DNA of 64,000 nt from NCBI RefSeq assembly GCF_000425465.1, contig NZ_AUDM01000015.1, forward strand, positions 18,415 to 82,414, written 5' to 3'. The stretch comes from Flavobacterium filum DSM 17961. GTDB taxonomy: Bacteria; Bacteroidota; Bacteroidia; Flavobacteriales; Flavobacteriaceae. Positions 42,497 through 51,290 of the stretch are shown one piece after another. Position 1 is the first letter of the stretch, and every line of letters starts with the position of its first letter. Under the pieces are notes generated by a model. The model saw only the letters and a program-made list of their open reading frames with translations, was not told the origin of the DNA and did no database searches. The position numbers and the translations under genes were made by a program.

Positions 42497-43108
42497 TTAT
42501 AAGGATTGTTTTTTAAGATAATCTAAAGCATATCTACCTTCGTTGAACAACAAATCTAAGATGCTTAAATTATTAATGAATCCATGTTTTTCAGCAAAAA
42601 CTTGTTGATAGGGTTCACAAATGGTTGTGTCTTTTTTTCCATTTGCCAGATACCTAAAATCATTCACTTCTGACACTTCATGAAAATATTCAGCTGTGTA
42701 TTCCGGTTGAAAAGCAATGCCTAAACACTGATTTACAATTTCGAATAGCTCAATATTCAAATCAAATAAAAAGGTGTGTTGCTTTTCAAAAATAGGGGCA
42801 ATATCATCTTCAAAATATTCAAAAAATGGTGAGGTGCGATAAGCGGCTTCTAAGGTTTTAAAATGCTGCTTTTGCCAATTAAATGCAGGTTCAATTTTGA
42901 TGTCTTTGTATTTTTGATGAGCAGTTTTGGAATGTTTTATCGGAATGTTCAACAATTGAATTCCATTCGGACTATAAATATACATTCTGTTCCGATTGGT
43001 TTGTTTTTGAAAATTGTCTTCCTTTTCAAACACCAATTCTTCTGCTTGAACAATTGCGGCATATTGACTAATTGACGGAAAATAAGTGGGATGTAAAAGG
43101 GTTTTCAT
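42497..43108 (-). CDS. WbqC-like family protein
   Basis: About 203 residues from ATG 43108; a TTG two codons upstream is less likely. The WbqC pattern is present: HPTYFPSISQYAAIVQAEELVFEKEDNFQKQTNRNRMYIYSPNGIQLLNIPIKH, FNWQKQHFKTLEAAYRTSPFFEYFEDD and a C-terminal DYLKKQ. The family sits in some polysaccharide gene clusters and its enzymatic role is unproven. It is 6 nt downstream of lepB, a standing Flavobacteriia order (parA, parB, DUF5683, dapB, lepB, wbqC). Confidence 0.88.
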   Translation of the reverse strand: MKTLLHPTYFPSISQYAAIVQAEELVFEKEDNFQKQTNRNRMYIYSPNGIQLLNIPIKHSKTAHQKYKDIKIEPAFNWQKQHFKTLEAAYRTSPFFEYFEDDIAPIFEKQHTFLFDLNIELFEIVNQCLGIAFQPEYTAEYFHEVSEVNDFRYLANGKKDTTICEPYQQVFAEKHGFINNLSILDLLFNEGRYALDYLKKQSL

Positions 43109-43114
43109 AACCAA

Positions 43115-44815
43115 TTATGCACTTTGTTTTTTCTTGCGTTTGCGGTAAAAACTATAACCATTCCATCCAATTAAAACAATTACAAAATAAATGAAATAGG
43201 ATACCGGTTCGCCATTTCCACCAACAGTTGTAAACATTCTTTCCCATCTTATTTTATCTAAAGCTTTACTCCAGGGAACATTTTGATCTAGGCTTAACCA
43301 AATAAACACAGGTTTTCCAACAATGTGGTCAGAAGGAACAAATCCCCAGTAGCGACTATCTTCTGAGTTGTGACGATTATCACCCATCATCCAATAATAA
43401 TCTAACTTGAATGTGTAGTCTTTCGCTACTTTACCGTTTATTCTAATTTCATCACCATTTACTTCTAATTTGTTTTTTTCATAATCAGAGATAATCATTT
43501 TGTAAAATGGTAGTGTTTCTTTGTTCAAAGCAACCGTTACACCAGCTTTAGGTATGTATAATGGCCCCATGTTATCACTGCTCCAATCTGGCTTTGTATG
43601 GGGAAAGATAGCAGTTGAACCTTCTGCAATATCATATTTTAGAGAAACTACTCTACTGTCTTTTTTTATTTCTTCTGCTAGTTCCTTCGTTAAATTTAAA
43701 TAAGCAAATTTTGTAGAAACACCCATTTCTAATTTTTTAAAATCCTCTTCATCCAGTTGACCATCAACAGTAGCTTGAGTACTGTCTTTATAAACTTCAA
43801 CAAGCTTTGAATTACTATTACCACTTGTTAAATAGTGTTTAATGGACGGAACATCCCAATATTTTCGATTGATAGTATAATAGTATCTAACTTCGGTGAG
43901 TTTATAGGTATTGATAAAATCACCTAGGTTATTATCTTTAAATTCAACTTTATAAAAATGTTGTAATTTTTGACGATCGTGCAATGGAAGAACTTTTCCA
44001 TTTACATAAACAACTCCGTTTTTAATGGCCAGACTATCTCCCGGAATGCCAAGACATCTTTTTACGTAATTTGATTTTTTATCTAAAGGTTTATTAACAC
44101 GTCTTCCTGAACGATCTCTAAATTGATAAACGGTATCTATAGGCCAATTAAACACTACAATATCATTTCTCTCAATACTTTCTATCCCCGGAAAACGGAA
44201 AGAAGGCAATTGTGGCCAACTTAAATACGATTTGTTTTTTGTTAACGGTATAGAATCATGTACCATTGGCAAACCAACTGCTGTTGTTGGAGTTCGGGCA
44301 CCATAATGAAATTTACTTACAAATAAAAAGTCGCCAATAAGTAATGATTTTTCTAAGGAAGAAGTAGGAATGGTAAAGGGTTGCATAACATAAGTATGCA
44401 CAGTAGTCGCCACAACAATAGCAAACAAAATTGAACTAATAAAATCAGCTGTTGGGTTTTTCGGATGAAGACTTCTGTCTTTTATATGATGAAGATCTTG
44501 TGAATAATTAAAATAATAGATAATAAAACCAAATGTAATGACAGCTAAAAATGTATCAAAGGCTGAATTTTTACCAAAACTTCTCATGGTTTCCACCCAT
44601 ATAACCGGAAACATGATTAAATTGACAATAGGAATAAAAAGCAAGAATGTCCACCACCAAGGGCGATTGATGATTTTCATCAAAACAATTGCATTATAAA
44701 CCGGTACGGCGGCTTCCCATGATTTTCTTCCTGCTGCTTTATATAATTTCCAAGTTCCTAAATAGTGGATAATTTGAACAACCAAAAAGAGAATAAACCA
44801 TTGATATAAAGTCAT
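43115..44815 (-). CDS. lepB: Signal peptidase I, long Bacteroidetes form
   Basis: 566 residues, nearly twice the E. coli enzyme. About four hydrophobic segments precede residue 150 (LVVQIIHYLGTW, WWTFLLFIPIVNLIMFPVIWV, AVITFGFIIYYF and ILFAIVVATTVHTYVM). The catalytic Ser is in FTIPTSSLEKSLLIGDFLFVSKFHYG near 159, the catalytic Lys in NYVKRCLGIPGDSLAI near 250. The C-terminal box is DYYWMMGDNRHNSEDSRYWGFVP near 487. A ~170-residue insertion (about 290-460) separates the last boxes, typical of Bacteroidetes. It removes signal peptides from exported proteins. Confidence 0.96.
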   Translation of the reverse strand: MTLYQWFILFLVVQIIHYLGTWKLYKAAGRKSWEAAVPVYNAIVLMKIINRPWWWTFLLFIPIVNLIMFPVIWVETMRSFGKNSAFDTFLAVITFGFIIYYFNYSQDLHHIKDRSLHPKNPTADFISSILFAIVVATTVHTYVMQPFTIPTSSLEKSLLIGDFLFVSKFHYGARTPTTAVGLPMVHDSIPLTKNKSYLSWPQLPSFRFPGIESIERNDIVVFNWPIDTVYQFRDRSGRRVNKPLDKKSNYVKRCLGIPGDSLAIKNGVVYVNGKVLPLHDRQKLQHFYKVEFKDNNLGDFINTYKLTEVRYYYTINRKYWDVPSIKHYLTSGNSNSKLVEVYKDSTQATVDGQLDEEDFKKLEMGVSTKFAYLNLTKELAEEIKKDSRVVSLKYDIAEGSTAIFPHTKPDWSSDNMGPLYIPKAGVTVALNKETLPFYKMIISDYEKNKLEVNGDEIRINGKVAKDYTFKLDYYWMMGDNRHNSEDSRYWGFVPSDHIVGKPVFIWLSLDQNVPWSKALDKIRWERMFTTVGGNGEPVSYFIYFVIVLIGWNGYSFYRKRKKKQSA

Positions 44816-44903
44816 TTTTGTATATTTTTAATTTGATAATTATTACATTTAACAAGCAATTAGTACCTAAAAAAGGTTTAATGTTACGCTAAAAAGGTTC
44901 ATT

Positions 44904-45605
44904 TTATTTTAAATCCAAAACATCTTTCATGGTAAATACCCCTTTTTTACCTACAATCCATTCTGCTGCTATAACAGCACCAAAAGCAAATCCTTCTCGA
45001 TTGTGAGCAATATGTTTGATTTCAATAGTGTCAACAACAGATTGATAAAAAACACTATGAGTTCCCGGAACGGCATCAATTCGTTTCACATCAATAAATA
45101 CATCATCCGGTGTTGGATTTTCAATACTCCAACTGTTTTTTGATGTATGATTGATGATTGCATTTGCAAGCGAAATAGCTGTTCCACTTGGTTTATCTAA
45201 TTTTTGAGTGTGATGAATTTCTTCCATAGAAACATCATATTGCGAAAATTTAGCCATCATTTTAGCTAAATAATCATTCAACTCAAAAAATAAATTTACC
45301 CCTAAACTAAAGTTTGAACCATAAATAAAAGCACCATTGTTTTCTTTACAAAGATTGACCATTTTATGATAATCATTTAGCCAACCAGTAGTGCCGGAAA
45401 CGATTGGAGTATTATTTTTCAGACAAGCGGTAATGTTTTGCACCGCAGCATCAGGAATGCTAAAATCAATGGCAACATCTGCATTGTTTAAACCCTCAAA
45501 AGAGTCTTGACTACTTTTTTTAAGCACAATTTCATGACCTCTTTCCAAAGCAATTTTTTCAATTACTTTACCCATTTTTCCATATCCGAGCAGTGCAATT
45601 TTCAT
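44904..45605 (-). CDS. dapB: 4-hydroxy-tetrahydrodipicolinate reductase
   Basis: 233 residues, the short Bacteroidetes form. It reduces the lysine/diaminopimelate intermediate using NAD(P)H. Motifs: ALLGYGKMGKVIEKIALERGH at the start (Rossmann), VAIDFSIPDA near 52, SGTTGW near 72, SNFSLGVN near 98, EEIHHTQKLDKPSGTA near 125 (catalytic His-His and Lys). It overlaps the DUF5683 gene by 1 nt. Meso-DAP for peptidoglycan links it in theme to parAB and lepB neighbours. Confidence 0.97.
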   Translation of the reverse strand: MKIALLGYGKMGKVIEKIALERGHEIVLKKSSQDSFEGLNNADVAIDFSIPDAAVQNITACLKNNTPIVSGTTGWLNDYHKMVNLCKENNGAFIYGSNFSLGVNLFFELNDYLAKMMAKFSQYDVSMEEIHHTQKLDKPSGTAISLANAIINHTSKNSWSIENPTPDDVFIDVKRIDAVPGTHSVFYQSVVDTIEIKHIAHNREGFAFGAVIAAEWIVGKKGVFTMKDVLDLK

Positions 45606-46171
45606 TAGAACTTAAAATTTAATACGATACCAACATTGTGTTTATTATTGAAGTCATTTTGATAGATATCCGGACGAACAGATAAATTATCATTTACATT
45701 GAATTGTAACAAATGAGCATCAACATTGGCATCAATTATATTCAAAACATAGAATCCTAACATCACAACCAACGAAATGTCACGGTTTCTTTGGTAAGTT
45801 CGTTGAGCATTTATCAACACATTATTAGAATAAATTCCAAAATATTCATCATCTGTATAACCTTCTAATCTTCGTTTGTAGATGTTTCGAAATTCTTTAT
45901 AGTTTTTATTGTTTTGATTGTAGAAATAATAACCAATTGCTATTCCTCCATAAACGATTGGAATTTTCCAATATTTTTTGTTGTATGCTTGACCTAAACC
46001 GGGTAAAATTGCAGAATAAAATGCTGCTTTTGATGGTGCAAGCGGATCAATAGGTTTGTATTGAATAGAATCTGTTTTGCTATTAAATTCTTCAATCTGA
46101 ACTTGAGAATAGGAGGAATGTATTCCTAATAGTAGAAATACAATCACAACTATTTGTTTTACTTTCAACAC
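45605..46171 (-). CDS. DUF5683 protein
   Basis: 188 residues with a signal peptide (MLKVKQIVVIVFLLLGIHSSYS). The DUF5683 core follows: PLAPSKAAFYSAILPGLGQAYNKKYWKIPIVYGGIAIGYYFYNQNN, a hydrophobic domain with one or two more membrane segments (SLVVMLGFYVLNIIDANVDAHL). The C-terminus ends in aromatic residues (VGIVLNFKF), like an outer-membrane beta strand. It overlaps parB and dapB by 1 nt each, so the cluster is tightly co-translated. Function is unknown; conserved position suggests an envelope or segregation-linked role. Confidence 0.87.
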   Translation of the reverse strand: MLKVKQIVVIVFLLLGIHSSYSQVQIEEFNSKTDSIQYKPIDPLAPSKAAFYSAILPGLGQAYNKKYWKIPIVYGGIAIGYYFYNQNNKNYKEFRNIYKRRLEGYTDDEYFGIYSNNVLINAQRTYQRNRDISLVVMLGFYVLNIIDANVDAHLLQFNVNDNLSVRPDIYQNDFNNKHNVGIVLNFKF

Positions 46172-47073
46172 TATCCTTTGATTAATGCGATGATTCGTTG
46201 AAAATCGGCTTCAGATTTAAACGGAATAGTGATTTTACCTTTTCCGTTGGCATCTATTTTTACATCTACTTTTGAACCTAAAACGGTACCGATTTCTTTT
46301 TTATCTGAATCAGAAATTACAAAAGCAGAAGCAGATTTGCTTGCTTTTCCGGTTTTGGGTTTTAAACCTTCTTGATAATTTTTCACTAAGGTTTCAGTAT
46401 CGCGAACAGAAAGATTCTGACTGATGATTTTGTGGTAAATGTCTGATTGAGCATCTTCGTCTTCAATGTTAATCAATGCTCGACCATGACCCATTGAAAT
46501 AAATCCATCCCGAATTCCGGTTTGAATAATCGGGTCTAATTTCAACAAACGAAGATAATTGGCAATAGTAGAGCGTTTTTTACCCACTTTATCGCTCATT
46601 TGTTCTTGCGTTAACTGAATTTCATCAATTAAACGTTGATACGAAAGTGCAATTTCAATTGGGTCTAAATCATGACGTTGGATGTTTTCTACCAAAGCCA
46701 TCACTAGCGACTCGTTGTCGTTGGCAATTCTGATATATGAAGGAATAACAGTTAAACCGGCCATTTTAGAAGCACGGAGTCTTCGTTCACCCGATATTAA
46801 CTGGTATTTGTTGAATTCTAATTTTCTAACGGTAATGGGTTGAATAACACCTAGTTCTTTGATAGATGTTGCTAATTCCTGAAGCGTTTCTTCGTTAAAA
46901 TTGCTTCTGGGCTGAAACGGATTTATTTCAATGGCCTCAATGTCAAGCTCAATAATATTTCCAACCACTTTATCGGCATTTTTGTCATTTACCGATTTGA
47001 TGTCGTTTTCCGGGTCTTTCAATAAAGCCGATAATCCTCTTCCTAAGGCTTGTTTTTTTGTGGCTTGTGTCAT
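46171..47073 (-). CDS. parB: Chromosome-partitioning protein ParB
   Basis: 300 residues. The N-terminal ParA-stimulating peptide region (QALGRGLSALLKD) is present; then the CTPase core: IEINPFQPRSNFNEETLQELATSIKELGVIQPITVR, SGERRLRASKMAGL (GERRxRA box near 115), LVENIQRHDLDPIEIALSYQRL, and helix-turn-helix LTQEQMSDKVGKKRSTIANYLRLLKL near 175. The C-terminal dimer domain ends in FQRIIALIKG. It binds parS sites and is loaded as a CTP clamp. It lies 6 nt behind parA. Confidence 0.97.
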   Translation of the reverse strand: MTQATKKQALGRGLSALLKDPENDIKSVNDKNADKVVGNIIELDIEAIEINPFQPRSNFNEETLQELATSIKELGVIQPITVRKLEFNKYQLISGERRLRASKMAGLTVIPSYIRIANDNESLVMALVENIQRHDLDPIEIALSYQRLIDEIQLTQEQMSDKVGKKRSTIANYLRLLKLDPIIQTGIRDGFISMGHGRALINIEDEDAQSDIYHKIISQNLSVRDTETLVKNYQEGLKPKTGKASKSASAFVISDSDKKEIGTVLGSKVDVKIDANGKGKITIPFKSEADFQRIIALIKG

Positions 47074-47079
47074 AAAATC

Positions 47080-47844
47080 CTAGCTATTTTTTTTGATAAT
47101 TTCTTCTGCTAAACTCAAATAATTGTTAGCACCTTTGCTGGTTGCATCAAAATTAATGATGCTTTCGCCAAAACTTGGAGCTTCACTTAATTTCACATTT
47201 CGTTGAATGATGGTTGAAAAAACCATATCATTAAAATGCTTCTGAACTTCTTCCACCACTTGGTTAGATAAACGCAAACGGGAATCGTACATGGTTAATA
47301 ATAATCCTTCTATATCCAAATCCGGATTGTGTAATTTTTGAACACTTTTGATGGTGTTTAATAATTTTCCTAAACCTTCCAAGGCAAAATATTCGCATTG
47401 AATCGGAATCACCACGCTATCGGCGGCGGTCAAAGCATTCAAGGTCAATAATCCCAAAGAAGGAGCACAATCAATCAAAATATAATCATAGTCATCTTTA
47501 ATCGATGCCAATGCTTCTTTGAGCATATATTCACGATTTTCTTTGTCAACCAATTCAATTTCAATAGCCACCAAATCAATGTGAGCCGGAATAACATCAA
47601 CGTTGGGAGCAGAGCATTTTACGACTGCTTCTGCAGGAGAATTGCTATGTTCCAATACTTGATAGGAGCCAATAGAAACCGTATCCACATCAATTCCCAA
47701 CCCTGAACTGGCATTCGCTTGAGGGTCAGCATCAATTAGTAATACTTTTTTTTCTAAAACACCTAATGAGGCGGCTAAATTCACTGTAGTAGTAGTTTTA
47801 CCAACGCCTCCTTTTTGATTCGCAATTGCAATAATTTTGCCCAT
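47080..47844 (-). CDS. parA: Chromosome-partitioning ATPase ParA/Soj
   Basis: 254 residues. Deviant Walker A IAIANQKGGVGKTTTTVNLAASLG at the start (signature Lys), ADPQANASSGLG near 40, DCAPSLGLLTLNAL near 125 (Walker B), CEYFALEGLGKLLNTI near 150. The short N-terminus without a helix-turn-helix is that of chromosomal Soj rather than plasmid ParA. It drives ParB-parS movement on the nucleoid. It heads the cluster, with a candidate promoter at 47867-47896. Confidence 0.97.
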   Translation of the reverse strand: MGKIIAIANQKGGVGKTTTTVNLAASLGVLEKKVLLIDADPQANASSGLGIDVDTVSIGSYQVLEHSNSPAEAVVKCSAPNVDVIPAHIDLVAIEIELVDKENREYMLKEALASIKDDYDYILIDCAPSLGLLTLNALTAADSVVIPIQCEYFALEGLGKLLNTIKSVQKLHNPDLDIEGLLLTMYDSRLRLSNQVVEEVQKHFNDMVFSTIIQRNVKLSEAPSFGESIINFDATSKGANNYLSLAEEIIKKNS

Positions 47845-47866
47845 TGATTCGATTAAATTTGAGCCG

Positions 47867-47896
47867 TAAAATTACGATTATTTATGGGTTTTTCAA
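47867..47896 (-). promoter_or_regulatory. Putative promoter of the parA cluster
   Basis: Minus strand: TTG (47896-47894), a 19-bp spacer and TAATTTTA (47874-47867), 7 of 8 to the -7 consensus, 22 bp before the parA ATG. Confidence 0.45.
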
Positions 47897-47960
47897 GTTC
47901 AAGTTGTTAACAAATGTTAATTGTTTTATGTACAATTAATTAGCTGAAAACCGATGGATT

Positions 47961-48842
47961 TTATTTGCTTTTTTTGGCTTTAATCATGGCTTCCAACATA
48001 TCCCACATTTGCTCGGGAATTTGTTCTAATAAATTGAATTGACCAGCTCCTTTTAACCATTCGCCACCATCAATTGTTATTACGTCTCCGTTAATATAAG
48101 CTGAAAAGTCAGAAACTAAAAATGCCGCCAAATTGGCTAATTCTTGATGATCGCCTACTCGGTTTAATGGAACTTTTTTAGCCATATCAAATTTTTCGGC
48201 TAAATCGCCCGGCAACAATCTATCCCAAGCTCCTTTGGTTGGAAATGGTCCCGGAGCAATGGCATTACTTCGAATTCCATATTTTGCCCATTCTACAGCT
48301 AAACTTCTGGTCATCGCCAAAACGCCGGCTTTTGCAGTGGCACTTGGCACAACATAAGCAGAACCTGTCCAAGCATACGTTGTAACAATATTCAAAATGG
48401 TTGATGATTCTTGCTTGGAATCAATCCAATGTTTTCCGAAAGCTAAGGTGCAATTTTTTGTTCCTTTTAGCACAATATCAATGATTGTATCGAACGCATT
48501 GGCCGATAATCGTTCAGTTGGAGAAATGAAATTTCCGGCTGCATTATTCAATAAAACATCTACTTTTCCAAAATTTTTTAGGACTTCTTGAAGCATTTCT
48601 TCCACTTGTTCATAATGGCGAACATCGCATTGCAAAGGCAAACATGTTCCTCCGGTTTCTTTTTCTAATTCGGCAGCGGTGGTTTTTAATTTGTCTAAAT
48701 CTCTGGAAGTAATGGCAACTTTTGCACCCAATTCTAAAAAGTATTTGGTCATCGCTTTTCCGAGTCCGCTACCGCCACCGGTAACAACAATTACTTTGCC
48801 TTCTAAGGCATTATCACGAAGCATTTTTGCTGAAAAATTCAT
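47961..48842 (-). CDS. SDR oxidoreductase, 2,4-dienoyl-CoA reductase-like
   Basis: 293 residues. Rossmann start VIVVTGGGSGLGKAMTKYF near 19, NNAAGNFISPTERLS near 102, and DIVLKGTKNCTLAFGKHWI near 125. The usual Tyr-x3-Lys active site reads SATAK (near 172), Ser in place of Tyr, as in the 2,4-dienoyl-CoA reductase branch where Lys and another residue act; KAGVLAMTRSLAVEWAKYGIRSNAIAPGP and INGDVITIDGGEWLKGAGQFN complete the fit. A role in fatty-acid beta-oxidation is likely. Its ATG overlaps the upstream ATPase stop by 4 nt. Confidence 0.88.
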   Translation of the reverse strand: MNFSAKMLRDNALEGKVIVVTGGGSGLGKAMTKYFLELGAKVAITSRDLDKLKTTAAELEKETGGTCLPLQCDVRHYEQVEEMLQEVLKNFGKVDVLLNNAAGNFISPTERLSANAFDTIIDIVLKGTKNCTLAFGKHWIDSKQESSTILNIVTTYAWTGSAYVVPSATAKAGVLAMTRSLAVEWAKYGIRSNAIAPGPFPTKGAWDRLLPGDLAEKFDMAKKVPLNRVGDHQELANLAAFLVSDFSAYINGDVITIDGGEWLKGAGQFNLLEQIPEQMWDMLEAMIKAKKSK

Positions 48843-49975
48843 AGTCTTTTATTATAAGTGTTGTTAATCCAAATTTTAAAGATAGGGTCAATAAATTCAA
48901 TTTTTTTTTCAAAAACGTCAATAATTTCTTTTTGAATGAGTGCTTCTTTTGAGCGGTTAACGCTTGCAGAAGAACTTAAATTATATTTTTTTATTGTTTT
49001 TTTACTACTCAATTCTTTTTCATCTGCTGCCAAAGCTTTCAAAAGATTGAGTTGTAAGTTTGATAGTCCATCAACTTCTCTGCTAAAAAACAGTTCATAT
49101 TGAAGCAGAAGTTTATCTAATCCGTTTTCAATATCCTCTTTCGAACATGCTTTGTTAACTTCTAACCAAACCGCATTTGCTAATTGTTGCACAAAATACG
49201 AATGATTTTCCACTTTTTGAGTCAAAAATTCTGCTAATTCTATGGAAATATTTTTTTTGGTAGATTTGAATTTTTCGATAATGTATTCTTGCCAATGATG
49301 TGTTTCAATCTTTGAAAGTAAAATTACTTCACCAAATTTGTAAAACGGCATCGATTTGTTTTCAAAAAGTTCTGCCATCATGTGCCGTTTGCTACCATAT
49401 AAAACATAACTACAATTTTGATGTTTTTGCCATGTTGCTCTGGCTTTTTTCTGAAAACTTAACGGATCATCAAAAAATGACAGGTTTTGAAATTCATCCA
49501 AACAAATAACAAGTTGAATGTTTTTGGCTTTAGAAACAACTTCCGGTAAATCTAAAATTTCTTGTTGATTTTTTGAGATGTTATCCCAGTCAAATGATAT
49601 TGAAAACTCTTGATTAGGGTCTAAACCAAAACTAAATTTTGGTATGATTTGCTTGAAAAATAATTTTGCGTTTTCAACTCGCTCATCCCATTTTGAATAA
49701 CTTGCTTTTAAAATTTCAGTCGCAAAATAGTTGTAAAATTCCTCCTCATTTCTAACGTTGTATAAATCGATAAAGCAAAATTTGATTTTTTTTTCCTCTT
49801 TTGCCATGCTTCGGGCAATTTTTGAAACCAATGACGACTTACCCCAGCGTCTGGGTGAGATAAGTGTAAGATTAATTTTTGATTTAATGTTTCGTTTTAA
49901 AAAATCTAATTCACTTGTTCTGTTGACAAAAAAATCATCATCAATTATTTTTCCGTATTTGAATGGTAAGTTCAT
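48839..49975 (-). CDS. AAA-type ATPase with winged-helix-like C-terminus (archaeal-type ATPase family)
   Basis: 378 residues. FVNRTSELDFLKRNIKSK near 17, Walker A SPRRWGKSSLVSKIAR near 40, FIDLYNVRNEEEF (sensor-like strand) and Walker B-like LVICLDEFQNLSFF near 157; an Arg in ATWQKHQNCSYVLYGSKRHMM is a candidate sensor. The C-terminal part (DGLSNLQLNLLKALAADEKELSSKKTIKKYNLSSSASVNRSKEALIQKEII) is a winged-helix-like DNA-binding fold. These archaeal-style ATPases are common accessory genes of unproven role, sometimes in defence or toxin-like loci. It is 4 nt overlapped with the SDR gene and has a repeat-bearing promoter. Confidence 0.85.
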   Translation of the reverse strand: MNLPFKYGKIIDDDFFVNRTSELDFLKRNIKSKINLTLISPRRWGKSSLVSKIARSMAKEEKKIKFCFIDLYNVRNEEEFYNYFATEILKASYSKWDERVENAKLFFKQIIPKFSFGLDPNQEFSISFDWDNISKNQQEILDLPEVVSKAKNIQLVICLDEFQNLSFFDDPLSFQKKARATWQKHQNCSYVLYGSKRHMMAELFENKSMPFYKFGEVILLSKIETHHWQEYIIEKFKSTKKNISIELAEFLTQKVENHSYFVQQLANAVWLEVNKACSKEDIENGLDKLLLQYELFFSREVDGLSNLQLNLLKALAADEKELSSKKTIKKYNLSSSASVNRSKEALIQKEIIDVFEKKIEFIDPIFKIWINNTYNKRL

Positions 49976-49993
49976 TTTTAATGAATTGAATTA

Positions 49994-50025
49994 CAAACTT
50001 ACGACTTATTTAATAACTAACAAAA
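49994..50025 (-). promoter_or_regulatory. Promoter of the ATPase gene, -33 box inside a minisatellite
   Basis: Minus strand: TTTTG (50025-50021) in the first 15-bp repeat unit, a 19-bp spacer, TAAGTTTG (50001-49994), an exact TAnnTTTG box, 19 bp before the ATG at 49975. Confidence 0.6.
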
Positions 50026-50073
50026 TTGTAACTAACAAAATTGTAACTAACAAAATTGTAACTAACAAAATTG
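50014..50073. repeat. Minisatellite: four perfect 15-bp copies
   Basis: TAACTAACAAAATTG repeated four times without change (50014-50073). It occupies the gap between the aminotransferase stop and the ATPase promoter and supplies its -33 element. Each unit also contains TTTTG on the minus strand. Confidence 0.95.
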
Positions 50074-51216
50074 TTACATTATTTTTTGCTTCAATTTTAT
50101 TAATCTCTCCGCGGCTTTCATCAACATTTCATCATCTTTTGCAAAACAGAAACGGATGCGTTTTAAATCGGTTTGATTGCCATAAAATACTGAAAGAGGA
50201 ATTGTTGCCACACCAAATTCGGTCACTAATCGTTTCGTGAAATCCAAATCATTTTCATCTGAAATGTTTTGATACGATGCGGTTTGAAAATAAGTTCCTT
50301 CGCAAGGTAGCAAGTCAAAAGCTGTTTCATTTAAAAGGTTTTGAAAGAGATTCCTTTTCTGAAGATATAATTCAGCCACTTCCTTTACATCAAAAACAGT
50401 CAAGTATTCATTAATGGAAGCTTGAGCCAAACTATTCACACTAAATACTAAGTATTGATGTACTTTTTTGACTTCTTTTAGAAAATTTTCAGGAGCAATT
50501 AAATAACCAATTTTCCATCCGGTTAAGTGAAGTGTTTTCCCGAAGGATGAAACAATTAAGCTTCTGTCTTTTAATTTTTCTCTTGTATTAATGGAAATAT
50601 GTTTGTTTTCAAACGTAATGAATTCATATACTTCGTCTGATAAAATCAATAGATTGGGGTACTTTTCGATGATTTTTTCGAGTTGAATAAAATCATTTTC
50701 TGTCCAAATTTTTCCGGACGGATTGTGTGGATTATTCAAAATCAACATTCGAGTTTTCGTTGATAAATGCTGACTAATAGCTTCAAAATCGGGAGAATAA
50801 TCTTCTTTTAACGCAATCCGAATGGGTTTGGCATTACTCAAAATGATTGGCATTTCATAACAATCATAACTTGGGTCGAGAATGATGATTTCGTCTTGCG
50901 GTTGCACAAATGCTTGAATGGCAGCAAAAATCGCTTCGGTTGCTCCGGCTGTGATTAAAATTTCGGATGACGGATTCACTTTTCGTTGATAATGATCCGA
51001 TGTTAACTGAGCAATTTTTTCCAATAGTGGTGGATAACCAGCCATTGGAGCATATTGATGAATGTCGGTTTTGGCCAAACAAGCCACAATTTCTGACATT
51101 CGAACATCAATCGGAAAATTCGGAAAACCTTGCGAGAGATTTATCGCTTGATAATCAGTTGCCATTTTAGACATGACGGTGAAAATACTTATTGGAGTGT
51201 TGGGGAGTTTTGACAT
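50074..51216 (-). CDS. Class I aminotransferase, methionine/kynurenine-type
   Basis: About 380 residues from ATG 51216; the nine codons upstream (with an in-frame run VKNNV) are not aminotransferase-like. PLP-fold marks: INLSQGFPNFPID near 27, ITAGATEAIFAAIQAF near 92, DPSYDCYEMP near 121, NNPHNPSGKIW near 170, DEVYEFITF near 203, and the PLP-binding Lys in SFGKTLHLTGWKIGYL near 231. C-terminal RIRFCFAKDDEML gives the substrate Arg. The pattern fits the methionine/kynurenine/glutamine transaminase group (YbdL-like). Acts on amino acids to keto acids; physiological substrate is uncertain. Confidence 0.92.
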   Translation of the reverse strand: MSKLPNTPISIFTVMSKMATDYQAINLSQGFPNFPIDVRMSEIVACLAKTDIHQYAPMAGYPPLLEKIAQLTSDHYQRKVNPSSEILITAGATEAIFAAIQAFVQPQDEIIILDPSYDCYEMPIILSNAKPIRIALKEDYSPDFEAISQHLSTKTRMLILNNPHNPSGKIWTENDFIQLEKIIEKYPNLLILSDEVYEFITFENKHISINTREKLKDRSLIVSSFGKTLHLTGWKIGYLIAPENFLKEVKKVHQYLVFSVNSLAQASINEYLTVFDVKEVAELYLQKRNLFQNLLNETAFDLLPCEGTYFQTASYQNISDENDLDFTKRLVTEFGVATIPLSVFYGNQTDLKRIRFCFAKDDEMLMKAAERLIKLKQKIM

Positions 51217-51290
51217 TACATTATTTTTTACCATATAAGTCATATAAGAAACAATTTAATCAAAAGCTTATATGGCTTATATGTTTAAAT

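Noticed and set aside
50014..50073. Possible CRISPR array
   Set aside because: The 15-bp units are contiguous with no spacers, so it is a minisatellite, not an array. No cas genes are present in the window.
49758..50240. 160-codon plus-strand frame with TNKIV repeats
   Set aside because: It runs antisense through the ATPase gene and the minisatellite; its repeats are only the tandem DNA read in frame.
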